A stretch of DNA of 64,000 bases from Phocaeicola vulgatus (GCA_022009975.1 CP091733.1:1-64000), one strand, 5' to 3'. Positions 50,776-62,759 are shown, numbered from the stretch's first letter. The notes: generated from the letters alone by a model not told the origin. Translations and numbers: made by a program.

Positions 50776-52921
50776 CTATCGGATTATCACTTTCTTCGTT
50801 ATCTCATTGGATAGGCGGACGATATAGATACCGCTAGCCAAGCCATCTACACGACTGTCTCCGGCGGGAAGCCGTACCGTGCGGACTACGTTTCCGGTGA
50901 GGGCGATCACCTGCGCTGTCACGGAGACTGGCGTACGGATCAGCAAGGCTCCGCTCTCGGCACGGATCAAGGTAGCGTTTTCCACTTGCTCGATACCGGT
51001 CGTGGTATTTCTCACGATACCGGTGATCGCTACGGTCAGGTTGGCGGAAATATCGGCGATCGTGTACTTGCCGCTTGCGTCGGGGGTGAGGGCGTTTCCG
51101 TTCACGGTCACTACGGGGACGGACTGGTCATAGTCTGCGTCCAAGGTGAGGGTGAAGGAGAAGCCGTCGCCTTCGGTTACCGTATGCGCTCCGGCTGCCG
51201 GGGTGGTGGAGGCTCCTACCAAGGCAGGGAGGGTTACGGTATAGGTAGCGGGCTGTGGCGTAGGAGGCGTTACGGGAGGAACATAAGGCGTTACGGCAAC
51301 CGGGGGCGTGGTGAGCGTCGTGGTCGTGGTCGTGCCGCCGTCTCCGGTTACGGTGGCGGTAACTAGGCAACGATACTGGCCTACGGTTCTCGTCCTGTAG
51401 GTATTCGAGGCGTTACGCAGCTGCGAGTCGTCCGGGGCGGTAGACCATGTGCCGGCTCTGTGCGTTGAAAGTCTCCCATTGATACGTCAAATTCATTTGG
51501 GTGCCTTCGGGGGCGGTTATGCCGGCCTTAAGCTCCGCGTAGCCGTCAGTGGATGGTATCGGGGTGCTTGCCGCCGGGTCTACCCGTTCGAGGGTGATGT
51601 TGCCGGGGAGTGTCACGGTGGGCACTCGTGCGGTAAGATCCGTGAAATGGCCGTTGTTGGTGACCGCGGTGTTGACAAGGTCGCCGGCATTCTCGCCGGG
51701 GGTGAGCGTCAATTCGTTGCCGGGCTCGATCGTGACCGCACCCAGACTGTTCGTGCCGCTCAAGGTGAGGTTGGTCTTCCCGGTACCGTTGATGAGGGTG
51801 GCCGCGGAGGTTACCTCGTTGAGCTTTATTGTCATATCGGTATCGGCGGGAGGGGTGAGGGTGAGTTTGTTTATGGTCTTGCCCTTCTCTCCGTTGATCT
51901 CTCCGTTGAAGTAGTTGTCGGTACCATCATCTTGTTGGAACTTGTTCTCGTCCGTTATCGTGATCTCGCCGTTGTCTGCCGGGGTGATAGGGGAGGCTTC
52001 GAGGTAGACCTGCGTGGTGCCGTTCATCACGTACCCATTGCCTTTCACGCCATCAGGCAGCGGTGTGGCTGTCCAGATGAAGGGGTTCTTCTTGCCGGGC
52101 GTGAGGTCGAGGGTAGCGCCGTCTTTCAGTTTCCACGAGATCGGACTATCTATCACGTCGCCTCTGTCGGTGGTGAAGGTGAGCTTGGGCCATGTGGCGG
52201 CAAGATCGGCCAGTATCTCATCGGCGGTCATGATGGTGGTGACGATCCGGGTCTCGGTCGGCTGTCCTACCGCCTCTGCCAGCTCGCTCTCTTTCCATTG
52301 GGCGGTGAGGAGAGATCGCCGGTGGAGCCTTTCGCCACGGTCGCTACCGTATTCCCGTCGGTGTCTTTCCAGCCCTCGAAGGAGAGGTAGGTATTGGCGT
52401 GTGTCGGCGTGGGGAGGGTGAACTCGTCCGATACTACGGTATATTGGGTGGGGCTGCCTTGCGGGAGGGTGCCGCCATTCGGGTCGTAGGTGATCGTGTA
52501 GCGGATAAGCTCGGCCTCGGCGGTAACCGTCGTCGGCTGGGCGGGCATCGTGAAGCTACGCTGTGCGGTGTAGCCCTTGTCGTTCGGTGCCAGGGTCTCT
52601 GCGGTCGTAGCGTTGCCGTTGTAGGTGATGGAGCCTACCGTCAGTTGGTAGCCTTCCTGCGGGACGAAGAAGAGGTCTACCTTGGTCCCGTTGTAGACGG
52701 TCTGGCCGGAGGATACGGCGGTGTACGTGCCGGCGGCGTTCATGATCATTACGTCCAGCGTCGCTCCCTCGGCGGGTTGCTGGATGGTGAGGGAGGTATG
52801 GGAAGACCGGGTCGGAAGGTTGCGCCTTCGTGCTCGTCTCCGGGGCTTGCGCCATCGCCGGCTGCGCTAGCAGGGCGAGCGTAGCGGCTAGCAAGGATAG
52901 GATATATCTGAATGTTCTCAT
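50776..52921 (-). CDS. Large secreted protein with InlB-type B-repeat and C-terminal sorting-like domain
   Basis: A signal peptide (MRTFRYILSLLAATLALLAQPAMAQ) is followed by a beta-rich body. It includes a Listeria-Bacteroides (InlB B) repeat, seen as TITYDPNGGTLPQGS and YLSFEGWKDTDGNTV, and further Ig-like or solenoid segments with TLDLTPGK and LTLSGTNSLGAVTIEPG. The last 65 residues (IRTPVSVTAQVIALTGNVVRTV, GLASGIYIVRLSNEITKKVIIR) match the type IX secretion C-terminal sorting pattern, though no secretion genes are nearby. About 715 residues. Frame breaks occur near 52800, 52310, 52270, 51430, 51380 and 51215. GC content and codon choice are clearly higher than in the first 50 kb. Function is unknown; adhesion is plausible. 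Confidence 0.72.
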
Positions 52922-52960
52922 ATTTGTATCTGTTTTAGTGTATATAATATAATGTATGCT

Positions 52961-55675
52961 CTACAGGACGACCTTGATCGTTGTACCGCCTTGGTGGACG
53001 AGATAGATGCCGGAAGGAAGGGCGATCGTCGTCTCGCTGCGCAAGAGCGGCAGGTAGCACTTCAAGGTCCCGCTGACGTGGTATACGGCGACTTTCTCGG
53101 CATGGTCGGCGCTAAGGTGCAAACGTCCGTCGGCGGCCCAAGCGCGGAAGCTGTTGTCCGCCGGAGTCTCGGCCAGCTCCGTACCCGTGACGATACCGTC
53201 CAAGCGGAGGCTCTTCAGCAGGGCTTGGGTGGCGGCATTGGCCACGACATAGCTCTCGAAGGGCCGCAGGGTAACCCGGTCCTTCAGCTCGAAGCGGCTG
53301 CCGTCGTCGCTGAGGACGTATATGTTTCGCATCTCCACATTGTACGAGGCCCGTTGCCCTTGAAGAGGAACACGCCCGTGTTGAGCGGCTCGGCAGGGGC
53401 TGGTAGGCTCGATGGGGGAGTCGGGGCTGTCCTTGAAAAGGTAGATATTGCCGTAATTGAGGCGCAGCGTGTTTGTCTCCGGGCCTTCGCCGGCGATCAG
53501 CACGGGGTTACCCGCGGCGAGTATATGCAGGTTGTCGGGATCCGCCGGCTGCCAAGTCTGGTCGGTGGCATCGGGATATCCGGTACGCACGTAGCAGGGG
53601 GTTCCCGCGTCGCTAGCCAATTTGTCGGCGGTATTGGATGCTAGCGTGGTAGCCCGCCATTGGTTGCGGTTGGGGAAGAGGTGGGTGAAGCGGGCCGCTA
53701 CGAGTCCTAGCACACCGTCATCGGCGAACCGGATCTGCCCGCCGTCCTGCAGCTCGAGATCATTCACCAGTGGAAATACTCCATTTTCTCCTATCTTCCC
53801 TACCGTAGGGACACCCTTCTCGGTGGCGCGCAGCCATTGGCCCCGGCATGCTCGCGTCGAAGGCCGTCTCCTTGTCGATCACGATCCAGACGGGCGGGAC
53901 TTGCGCAATCCCGTGTAGCTTGTCAGCCCGTCGGGATGGGCGGCGGGAAGGTGCTGAGGTAGGTTTGCCCCGAGTCGTCGGAGCGGTAGCCTTCCTGTTT
54001 CAAGCCCGTCGACTGATTCTCTAGGTAGAAGGAGAGCGGGTAGTTCGTGGCTATGCTCTTCATGCCCTGTAAGATTGAAGGTCAGACCATTCGGATTCTC
54101 CGTCGGTTCCGCCAGTTTGAGGTAGATGTAGCCAGACGGAGATTCCGGCCATGTGAGTTGGACAAGGCCCTTCACGGTGCCGCCGCCTTCGGGGTGGATG
54201 GCCTGCTCGGCGGCTGTCAGCGCCAAGGTGTTATCCGGGTCGGCGGGCGTCGGGATGAGGCAGGTGGCTCCCGTCTCTACCCGGAGCGCGTGGGTTCCGG
54301 ACAGGCGGGGGCTGTGGGTGTTGTTTTGGAGCCTCACCGTCCCGCTCGCTACCGTGAGGGCCGTGCCCGTCGGGGGCTGGAAATCTACCTTGTCCAGCGT
54401 AAGCGTAGCCTCGCCCTCGGCATGGATGGTGGCGGGGATGGTGATGCCGTAGAATGAGCTGTTGCTTGTCGTCACCGTCCCGTCGAACATCTTCTCGTCG
54501 CAGTACCATCCGTCCGCGGGGGCGAAGAAGAGGTCGATGCCGGTGCGGGTGCTGCCGTAGCCGTAGTCCTTGGAAAGGTCGAGCGGCGCGCGGGTGGGGC
54601 AGGTGGCGGTGGCGCCGGAGTATCGGCAGTATGCCCCGTCTGTCCGGAAGAAGGGGTAGTCTCCGTCTTTATAGGAAGACCCGCTGTAACGCCTGCCGGC
54701 ATATAGCCGCTCGCCGTCGAGGGAGGCGGTATACCGCGTATCGGCCGCGGCGAGGAAGGCGTAATTCGTGCAGGTCCGTCGGTCGCGAAGGTGGCCGCCG
54801 GCTCGTCGTCGCCTGCCGGGGTTACGGACAGCGTCCGGCCATCGGTCGGGGGCGGTATCGAAATCCAGTTCGATAAAGCCGCTTACATAGGTGCAGAGCC
54901 CGTTCGCTTGCAAGTGGATCCGTGCGTTATCCCCGTACGTGATCGCGTCCGGCGAGGTATTGTCGTTTTTTAAGGCTGAAGCATTCTGTGTTTTACTGAT
55001 GACATGTATCTCTCCGTCCAGATGCATCCGGCTGGCCCCGCTGTTTTGGATGCTGCCGATGCTGAGCGGCGCTCGGGCATCGACCGTGAGCGTGCCCGGG
55101 CCCATGGGAGATCCGTTCAGGATACCCTTGCTTATCTCCAGCGTGTCGGCTACGGTCAGGGTGAGCGTGCCTAAGTTATAGATGAGCTCGCTCGTGATCT
55201 CGATCCGGTTCTCCCCCTCGATCCGGAGGGTCAGTTCCGCGCCGGCCGTGATATAGAAGAGCTGGTTGGTATTTGAGGTTATGACGGCGTCTTTCAGCGT
55301 CAGCGCCGGTGGGTTGCCGCTGTCGGGATCGGTGGAGGTGATTACGCTGTCGGGATCGGCGGAGGGGTGTATGACGAACTGCCGGCCTACCTCGGGCATC
55401 GTGCCGGTGATGGTACCGTTGAAGGGGGTGCCGGTGGTCGGGGCCTGCGTGCTGAATGCCCCTAGTTTGTACACCCACGTGCCGTTTAGGTACGCGAGGT
55501 TGATGTACCAGTTATTGTTCAGGGTGCCCGGCAGGGTGGCCAGGTCGAGCGCCCCGGGAGGTTCCGCTTGCGTGCGGGCCGCTGTCGGGAGGGTGGCGAT
55601 CAGTGTCGCGACACTGATCAGCAAGGCGAATATTCGCCTTGCCGGTAGGTGGATGTCATGTAATGATGTTCTCAT
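52961..55675 (-). CDS. Large secreted beta-rich protein with C-terminal sorting-like domain
   Basis: The start MRTSLHDIHLPARRIFALLISVATLIATLPTAART has a basic N-terminus and hydrophobic core, a signal peptide. The body has many short beta-solenoid-like motifs (AELTLRIEGENRIEI, LGTLTLTVADTLEISKG, ATLTLDKVDFQPPTGTALTV). The last 50 residues (VAVYHVSGTLKCYLP, LPSGIYLVHQGGTTIKVVL) resemble the end of the neighbouring secreted protein. Total about 905 residues after joining segments across frame breaks near 54790, 53985, 53890-53780 and 53350. It starts 135 bases after the DUF4469 gene and ends 40 bases before the next secreted-protein gene, so the two probably form an operon. No catalytic motif is seen; a surface or matrix protein is likely. 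Confidence 0.68.
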
Positions 55676-55746
55676 GTTCTATGTGTATAATAGGGTTTAT
55701 AAATCGGTTGTTTTTCCGGCAGGTCCGGTAGCCCCTGTCCGGCAGG

Positions 55747-55802
55747 CTTGGCAGCCGTTGTCCTCGATGCTTGGCAGCCGTTGTCCGGACATGCCGGACA
55801 AC
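55747..55802. repeat. Two 23-base direct repeats ending in a perfect hairpin
   Basis: CTTGGCAGCCGTTGTCC starts at 55747 and again at 55770. The second copy runs into GTTGTCCGG (55780-55788), which pairs exactly with CCGGACAAC (55794-55802) around ACATG. The element lies in the 134-base gap between the DUF4469 gene and the first secreted-protein gene, seven bases beyond the DUF4469 stop, and may separate their transcription. Confidence 0.55.
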
Positions 55803-55809
55803 GTTGTCC

Positions 55810-56572
55810 TCAGATCTCGTCCGGACTCTCGCTGTCGCCTCCACCGCCTTCTCCTACGATAAGGATGATGGGGAAGGTGTAGGTGCGGGGCTCTTTTACG
55901 TTACGGCTTCCGCTGTATTGCGTGGTGAGGCTCACGGTGTACTGCCCGTCGGCCAGCGTCGGCATCTGCACGATCACCTGCGAGGGCGAGTTGGCGATCA
56001 CCACGGGTGCCTTCATCGGTGCGGCCCCTTCGGTGGTGGGGGTGAGGTAGACACCGATGGAGGGATCATCACCCTGTATCTTCAGGTTCACGCCACCCAG
56101 CACGAGGGCTCCGCCAGAGCTGAGCTGCCCGTTGATGGCCTTGGAGGTGGAGTCGGTCACGGTATTGATCACCGGACCTACGGCCGCCACGCCGTTCACC
56201 ACCACCTTCACCAGCTTGAGGGTCTTGCGCAAGAGCTTGCCCATGGTGTAGGTGATGCCGAGGGCGTGCTTCCCGGGTTCGAACTGCGCCTTCTCGCCCT
56301 CGAAGGCCCCCTGCACGTTGACGAGGTATTGGCCCACGCCGTCCACCACGCTCTTGCCCCTCGGCGATGGCCTGCACCTTGTGGCTGTCAGCCATGTCGA
56401 GGATGTTGAGGATCGTGCCGTGTTGGTACTCGGTACGCGCAGCCACGATGCGGGCGGCGATGTCCGTGTTATACAATGTCCCGGTGATGCGCGGCTTGGC
56501 GGTGTAGTCGCCCTTGCGCTCGGTGAGCAGGTTATCGTACAAGTCTGTGTTGAGAATGATTTGTTCTGCCAT
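55810..56572 (-). CDS. HU/IHF-like domain plus DUF4469 protein
   Basis: The N-terminal part (MAEQIILNTDLYDNLLTERKGDYTAKPRITGTLYNTDIAARIV, read in segments) and the middle (VDGVGQYLVNVQGAFEGEKAQFEPGKHAL) fit the Bacteroidetes HU-like DNA-binding domain. The second half (ALVLGGVNLKIQGDDPSIGVYL; VIANSPSQVIVQMPTLADGQYTVSLTTQYSG) matches DUF4469, an Ig-like module. About 253 residues; one frame break near 56350. The protein has no signal peptide. DNA binding is a family inference; DUF4469 has no known role. It sits between a membrane-bound AraC regulator and the two secreted-protein genes, all on one strand. Confidence 0.82.
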
Positions 56573-56676
56573 GGTATTCCTTTATTAAGTGATTACTGCC
56601 GGCAAAGAACGGGGTTCGGGGTAAGAATGAGAGGACAAATCCGGGAAAAAGAGGACAGATCTCGGAAAAATGCTCA

Positions 56677-57855
56677 TTATTGCGCCTGCCGCCGGTATTG
56701 GGCGGGGGTGACTCCAGTATTTTCTGGAAGATACGCGAGAAGGTGCGGGAGCTGGTGAAGCCCGCGCCGACAGCGATCTCTTCCATGCTCCGGCTGTCGC
56801 CCGGCATCAACAGCTCGGTACGGGCGTGGTTGACCCGGTAGCGGTCGATGTATTCCTTGAGCGTGATGTTCAGCTTGTCCTTGATGGAGGTGGAGAGATA
56901 CTTCTCGTTAGTACCGAGGGCACGTACTAGGTCTTGCCGGCTGAAATTCGGGTTGAGGAAGGGTGAGGAACTGGCCATATAGTTTTGCGCTTGCTGGAAC
57001 AACTCGTCCTCCTCGATTTCCAGCAACCCGCCGATCAGATCCTCTAGGTCCATCCGGTTGGGATCGGTATAGGCGTCGGCTTTGCGGGGCGAGGTTGAGC
57101 CGCAGGTATAGTTGGTCGTACGTGTAATGGTAGTTGGCGTAGTGGATCGATACCGAGGCGTAGAAGAGGGCGAACACGAAGTTGACCGCCGTGTTATAGT
57201 AATTATTCGGGAAGAAACAGAGGCTCACGGCGGCGATGCCGATACCCAGCGCCCATAGGAAGGCACGGGTTACCCAGCGCAATTCCAGTCGCTCGGGTGA
57301 TTGGGGTATCTGTTTCAGGTTACCTAGATAGATCGCCCGCTCCCGGAAGAAAAAATGCGTATAGCCCCCTAGCTGGACAAGGTATACGAGGCACGTGAGC
57401 GTACGTATCAGCAGGGGCGGGTTCCCAATATTATCCCACCATACGTCGAAACGATACGTATGGACATCCTCCCGGAAGAGACAAGCGATCGTGTAGGCTA
57501 CGGTAAGCGCGATCGTAGGCATGGCGTGGAGGAGGATATTCCTCCGGGTCACGTTCTTTCCCCTGAATAAGAGGGTGAGCAGGAACGTGAACAGCAACGC
57601 TTGCGAGGCACTGATCAGCAGGATGGGGAAGTAGAACAACTCCATGATGGTTCGCTCGTCCGTGCCGGAGGACAAGATGAAGATATGCCCTATGCCTACC
57701 AATGCCGAGGCCAAGGCGAGATACTTGCAGGCCGTCCGGTACTTGGGGATCGTGCTTTCCCGCAAGGTCTTCAGCGACAACAGCAGTCCGCTGACCAGAA
57801 GGCAGGTAAAGGCTACGATCCCTGTCGAGGCTAAGTAGAGTAGGTGGTCGTTCAT
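56677..57855 (-). CDS. AraC-family regulator with N-terminal membrane domain
   Basis: The first 235 residues contain about seven hydrophobic segments (TGIVAFTCLLVSGLLLSL, LALASALVGIGHIFIL, FPILLISASQALLFTFLLTLLF, and others) forming a membrane sensor. After a cytoplasmic linker, a C-terminal AraC-type double helix-turn-helix is seen (FSRQDLVRALGTNEKYLSTSIKDKL, then RSMEEIAVGAGFTSSRTFSRIFQKILGVTPAQYR). About 392 residues. Frame breaks occur near 57075 and 56715; with the second repaired the end is RRQAQ at 56677. A membrane-bound transcription factor of this kind could regulate the adjacent DUF4469 and secreted-protein genes, but no operator is identified. Confidence 0.85.
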
Positions 57856-57864
57856 GCTGGTTCG

Positions 57865-59902
57865 CTATTGTTTTTTCAAGTCCGGATAGCTGATCCGGGT
57901 ATGGAACATCGTTTTCAGTTTGTCTACGAATACGCTCTTTATGGTCTCCACATCCTTGAAGGTTAAGGGAGCGCTCTTTAGCAAGCCGTCGGCGATCTGC
58001 CCGTCGATGATCTTGTTCACCAAGGCGTTGATACTCTCTTCGGTATGTTCCTTCAAGCTGCGGGAGGCGGCTTCCACGGAATCGGCCATCATCAGTACGG
58101 CGGTCTCCTTCGAGAAGGGATTCGGGCCGGGGTAGGTGAATAGCTCGTCGGTAATCGGCTTGTCCGGGTATTGGTTCTTGAAAGAGTTGTAAAAATACTT
58201 CGCCTTGCCACGCCCGTGGTGCGTACGGATGAAGCTGATAACCGCCTTGGGTAGCAGGGCCTTCTCGGCGATCTTCACGCCCTCGGTGACGTGGCTGATG
58301 ATGATCTGTGCACTCTGGTCGAACGATAACTGGTTATGCGGGTTCACGCTCGATTGGTTCTCGGTGAAGAAGACGGGGTTGCTCATCTTCCCAATGTCGT
58401 GATAAAGGGCGCCGGTACGTACCAGTTGGGCGTTGGCGCCGATTTTGGCGGCCGCCTCGGAGGCGAGGATGGACACCTGCAAGGAGTGCTGGAACGTGCC
58501 CGGGCAAGTCTCGCTAAGCTTCTTCAAGATCGGGTTGTTGATGTTGGACAGTTCCACCAGCGTGATGCTGGACACGTATCCGAACGTCTTCTCCAACATA
58601 TATACCAATACGTAGGTGAACATCAGCAGGATGAAGTTGATACCGAAATAAAGCATCATCATCCAGTTGATCTTGTTTAAGTTCGCCTCTTGATACAACG
58701 TGAGACTGAGGTAGCAGGCGGCGTAGGAGAGGAAGATGAAGACGGCGCAACGGATCAGCTGCGAACGTTCGCTCAACTCCTTCAAGCTGAACGTCACTAC
58801 CATACCCGCCACGATCTGCAACAACAGGAACTCATGCGGGAAAGGTACCATCAACGAGCAGATCAGCACGATGATAAGGTGCGTGAAAAGCGCCGTCCGG
58901 GAGTCGAAGAAGGTACGTACCACGATCGGTACGATGGCGAACGGCAATATATATACGTTGAATAACGCGTAGGTAACACATAGTTCCGTAAGGATGCAGC
59001 TCACGAATATGCAGAGGATCAAAGAATAGTACGTTCTTCCGGTTATGGAATATCTTCAAGCGGAAAGACCATAGGTAGAGCCAGAAACAGAACATCAGTC
59101 CGAAGACGAGCACGAATTGCCCGGCCAGTATGATGCCTTGTGTCTGCGTGCCCCCCGTCTTGGCCTCGTGTATGGCCTTTAGGGAACGGAGCACGTTGTA
59201 GGTATGGTTGTCGATGATCTCGCCCCGGTCTACGATACGCTCTCCGGCTTGTACCATACCGTTAGCGATAGATACGCTCTGTAGCATATCCTCCTTGATC
59301 TTGTCGGACATGTCGGCGGCATAGGATATGTTCTCGGTGAGGTAGTTATTGATGTCACACGATTGCAGGATCGATTTGTCCAGCCGCGGCGGGCAGTTGT
59401 TGATAATGAACTCGTAGGCGGTGCGCACGGTGAAGAAGTCGCTCACGTAGCGAGGCTGCGCGACGGCGTTCTCCAAGAGGTTGACACGGGAGTATTCCTC
59501 TTTCCGTAGCTCGTCCAGATCCTGCGACGAGATGATACCGTTCTTGTATAAGTTGATCAGGCTGCTCTATATACTGCATGTAAGCGGGGATACTTTGCTT
59601 CGCAAGTTATTGCCGTTATTGTAGTTGGCACGCAGTTTCTCGACCTCTTGCTTCTGGATGTCGGGGTTCATGCGGTAATAAGGCTCGAACTTACGGAGTA
59701 CGCTGTCTTTCTCCGCTTTTACCTCGTCGTCGGTCTTGTAGATCGGGAAATCGCTCGGGGCGGTGAGTAATCCATATCTCCAAGGCTTGCCCTCATAGAA
59801 CTGATAACGGAATTTTCCCTCCCGAGGGAAGAAGTAGGCGATAAGTAACGCGGTCACCACGAAGTAGACCACGGTCGGTATATTGTAATTCTTCTGTTTC
59901 AT
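57865..59902 (-). CDS. 7TM-HD domain phosphohydrolase (PgpH-like)
   Basis: A cytoplasmic tail and a first membrane helix (TVVYFVVTALLIAYFF) precede an extracytoplasmic domain of the 7TMR-HDED type. Then comes a bundle of membrane helices (IILAGQFVLVFGLMFCFWLYL to MLYFGINFILLMFTYVLVYML) and a C-terminal HD domain with FQHSLQVSILASEAA, GALYHDIGKM and ISHVTEGVKIAEKALLP. The HD pair with HDIGK is intact. About 680 residues. The family degrades cyclic di-AMP in Firmicutes; in Bacteroidetes the same role is inferred. The start at 59902 gives MKQKNYNIP. Frame breaks are near 59580, 59475 and 59030. It lies back to back with gltX and ten bases before the AraC-type gene. Confidence 0.87.
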
Positions 59903-59961
59903 ATAGATTCCTTTTTGCGTCCGAAATATACGTAAAAACTTCACTAAGCGGGAAAAAGGCG

Positions 59962-59969
59962 TACTTTTG
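59962..59969 (+). promoter_or_regulatory. -7 box TACTTTTG of gltX
   Basis: The octamer fits TAnnTTTG and lies 26 bases before the ATG at 59996, in the 93-base gap shared with the divergent HD gene. No clear TTG is found at the usual distance. Confidence 0.5.
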
Positions 59970-59995
59970 CCGCATTATTATAGAATGTAAGTATT

Positions 59996-61513
59996 ATGAC
60001 TCAAAGAAAAGTAAGAGTACGCTTCGCACCTAGTCCTACGGGGGGCGCTGCATATCGGAGGTGTCCGCACGGCTTTATACAACTATTTATTCGCTAAACA
60101 GAATGGCGGTGATATGATTCTCCGTATCGAGGATACGGATTCCCAACGCTTCGTTCCCGGGGCGGAAGACTATATCATCGAGGCCTTGACTTGGCTAGGT
60201 ATCAAGTTCGACGAGGGCGTGAGCTTCGGCGGCAACTACGGCCCGTATCGCCAGAGCGAGCGTCGTGAGATCTACAAGAAGTATGTCGATCAATTGCTGA
60301 ACGATGGCCATGCTTATATAGCGTTCGATACGCCTGCCGAGTTGGAGGAGAAACGGAAGGAGATCGCCAATTTCCAATACGACGCCTCTACCCGTTCGCA
60401 AATGCGCAACTCGTTGACGCTTTCTCCGGAAGAGGTTCAGAGCCTGATCGAGTCAGGTCATCAGTACGTAGTTCGTGCCAAGATCGAGCCGAATGAGGAT
60501 ATCCACGTGAACGACTTGATCCGTGGCGAGGTCGTTATCAACTCCTCTATCTTGGATGATAAGGTATTATATAAATCGGCCGACCAATTGCCTACTTACC
60601 ACTTGGCGAATATCGTTGACGACCATTTGATGGAGGTTACCCATGTGATCCGCGGCGAGGAGTGGTTGCCGAGCGCGCCGCTTCACGTATTATTATATCG
60701 TTTCTTCGGTTGGGAAGATACGATGCCTAGTTTCGCCCATCTGTCGTTGCTGTTGAAACCGGAAGGTAAGGGTAAGTTGAGCAAGCGTGATGGCGACCGT
60801 CTCGGTTTCCCTGTATTCCCATTGGAGTGGCACGATCCTAAGACCGGCGATGTTTCTTCTGGTTATCGTGAGAGTGGCTACTTCCCAGAGGCTGTAGTCA
60901 ACTTCCTCGCTTTGCTGGGCTGGAACCCGGGTAATGACCAAGAGGTGATGAGCATGGATGATTTGATCCGTTTGTTCGACCTGTCTCGTTGCAGCAAGAG
61001 CGGCGCTAAGTTTGATTATGAGAAAGGCAGATGGTTTAACCACCACTATTTGCTGGAGAAGAGTAATACGGAGATCGCTGACCTATTCTTGCCGATCGTG
61101 GAAAGCCACGGTATCCAGACTACCCATGCTTATGTAGAGAAAGTAGTCGGCATGATGAAAGGCCGTGTCAATTTCGTGAGTGAGTTATGGGATCTTTGCT
61201 CTTTCTTCTTTATCGCCCCGACGGAGTACGATGAGAAGACTCGCAAGAAACGCTGGAAGGAAGATTCGGCTGTTCAATTGGGGAGTTTATCGAGCAACTG
61301 CGTGCCCGTGAGCCGTTCGACGTAGAAGGTACCGAGAACGAGTGCAAGGCTTGGATCGAGAGCAAGGGATATCATTTGGGGAATATCATGAACGCCGCCC
61401 GTCTGGCCTTGGTTGGCGAGGGCAAGGGCCCCGGCATCTTTGATATTACCGAGGCTTTAGGTAAAGAGGAGTCTATCCGCCGTATCCAACGGGCTATCGA
61501 GATATTAAAATAA
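59996..61513 (+). CDS. gltX: Glutamyl-tRNA synthetase
   Basis: The class I synthetase signatures are intact after repair: [25 protein letters not shown] with the HIGH motif, RIEDTDSQR, YHLANIVDDHLMEVTHVIRGEEWL, and KLSKRDGDRLGFPVFP, which is the KMSKS equivalent. The C-terminal anticodon-binding part ends in IQRAIEILK. About 505 residues. The enzyme charges tRNA-Glu; a tRNA-Glu gene is encoded at 40272-40343, not linked. One extra G in a G-run near 60045 shifts the N-terminus, and a further break lies near 61285. The start MTQRKVRVRF is family-typical. Confidence 0.96.
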
Positions 61514-61515
61514 TC

Positions 61516-62759
61516 ATGTACAGTTTAGCAATACATCTCTACGCTTTTGTAGTCAGCTTTGATCTCGCCTTTCCATAAAAAGGCGAGACTGATGCGATTC
61601 GGGCAATGGAAAACAAATTCCATACTTCGTGAGAAGATCGACCGGAACGCTAAATACATCTGGTTCCATGCCTCCTCGCTGGGCGAGTTCGAGCAAGGGC
61701 GTCCTATGATCGAGAAGATCAAGGCGGAACATCCGGAGTATAAGGTGCTGCTGACTTTCTTTTTCTCCATCTGGCTATGAGGTACGGAAGAATTACAAGG
61801 GAGCGGACGTGATCTGCTACCTTCCTTTTCGATACGCCTTTCCGGGTGAAGAAGTTCCTGAATCTGGCGAATCCGGCGATCGCCATATTTATCAAGTACG
61901 AGTTTTGGGGGAACTATTTGCGTGAGTTGCGGAAGCGGGGGAATACCGGTTTATATCATTTCCGCTATATTTCGCCCCGACCAGCTATTTTTTTCCAATG
62001 GTTCGGAAAAGCCGTACCGGAAGATGCTATCTTATTTTAATCATCTTTTTGTTCAGGACGAGCGTTCGATGAAACTCTTGAACGAGTTCGGCATCACGAA
62101 TGTGACGGTGACCGGCGATACCCGTTTTTGATCGGGTGTTGATGTCCGGAAGCAAGCTCGTGAGCTTCCGTTTATCGAACGTTTCTTGGAAAGCAAGGAA
62201 GGTAAGAGGCCGATCGTGATGGTGGCCGGCAGTTCATGGCCTCAAGACGAGGCGATCTTTATCCCTTATTTCCATGAGCATCCGGAGATGAAGTTGATTA
62301 TCGCCCCGCATGAGATTCACCGGGAACATCTCCTTTCTATCGAGGCGATGCTAAAACGTCCGTCCGTCCGTCTATCGGAGGCGCATGAGGATGATCTGGC
62401 CGATAAGGATTGCTTGATCATCGACAGTTTCGGACTCTTATCTTCCATTTATCGCTATGGACAGATCGCTTATATCGGTGGTGGTTTCGGAGCGGGTATC
62501 CACAACACGTTGGAAGCCGCCGTTTATGGGATGCCGGTCTTATTCGGCCCGAGATACCATAAGTTTAAGGAGGCGAAGGATCTGATCGCCGTAGGTGGTG
62601 GTTTCTCCATCACAGACGATTCCTCTTTCCGAACGAAGATGGACGAGTTATTGACCGACCCGACAGCCTTTGGAAACCTCCGGGCAAGCTGCCGGTGATT
62701 TTGTGAAAAACAGTGTAGGAGCGACGGATCAAATCTTGCGACAAATCCATATCCGTTAA
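61516..62759 (+). CDS. waaA: 3-deoxy-D-manno-octulosonic acid (Kdo) transferase
   Basis: The N-terminus is a short membrane anchor (MYSLAIHLYAFVVSLISPF). The GT30 family is identified by WFHASSLGEFEQGRPMIE, FSPSGYE (restored near 61765), FIKYEFWGNYL, and the C-terminal nucleotide-binding half with VAGSSWPQDEAIFIPYF, IIAPHEIHREHL, YIGGGFGAGIHNTLEAAVYGMPVLFGP. About 413 residues. It adds Kdo from CMP-Kdo to lipid A precursor at the inner membrane. It starts three bases after the gltX stop, so the two are co-transcribed. Frame breaks lie near 61550, 61765, 61830, 61945, 61985, 62130 and 62690. Confidence 0.93.

Noticed and set aside
51449..52390. Long plus-strand open frame of 313 codons opposite the secreted protein
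   Set aside because: The region is GC-rich, so stop codons are rare in several frames. The minus-strand frame has a signal peptide, recognisable repeats and a sorting-like end; the plus-strand product has none.
53622..53918. Plus-strand open frame MSAVLDASVVARHW as a gene
   Set aside because: It is antisense to the secreted protein, has no ribosome site and shows low-complexity composition caused by high GC.
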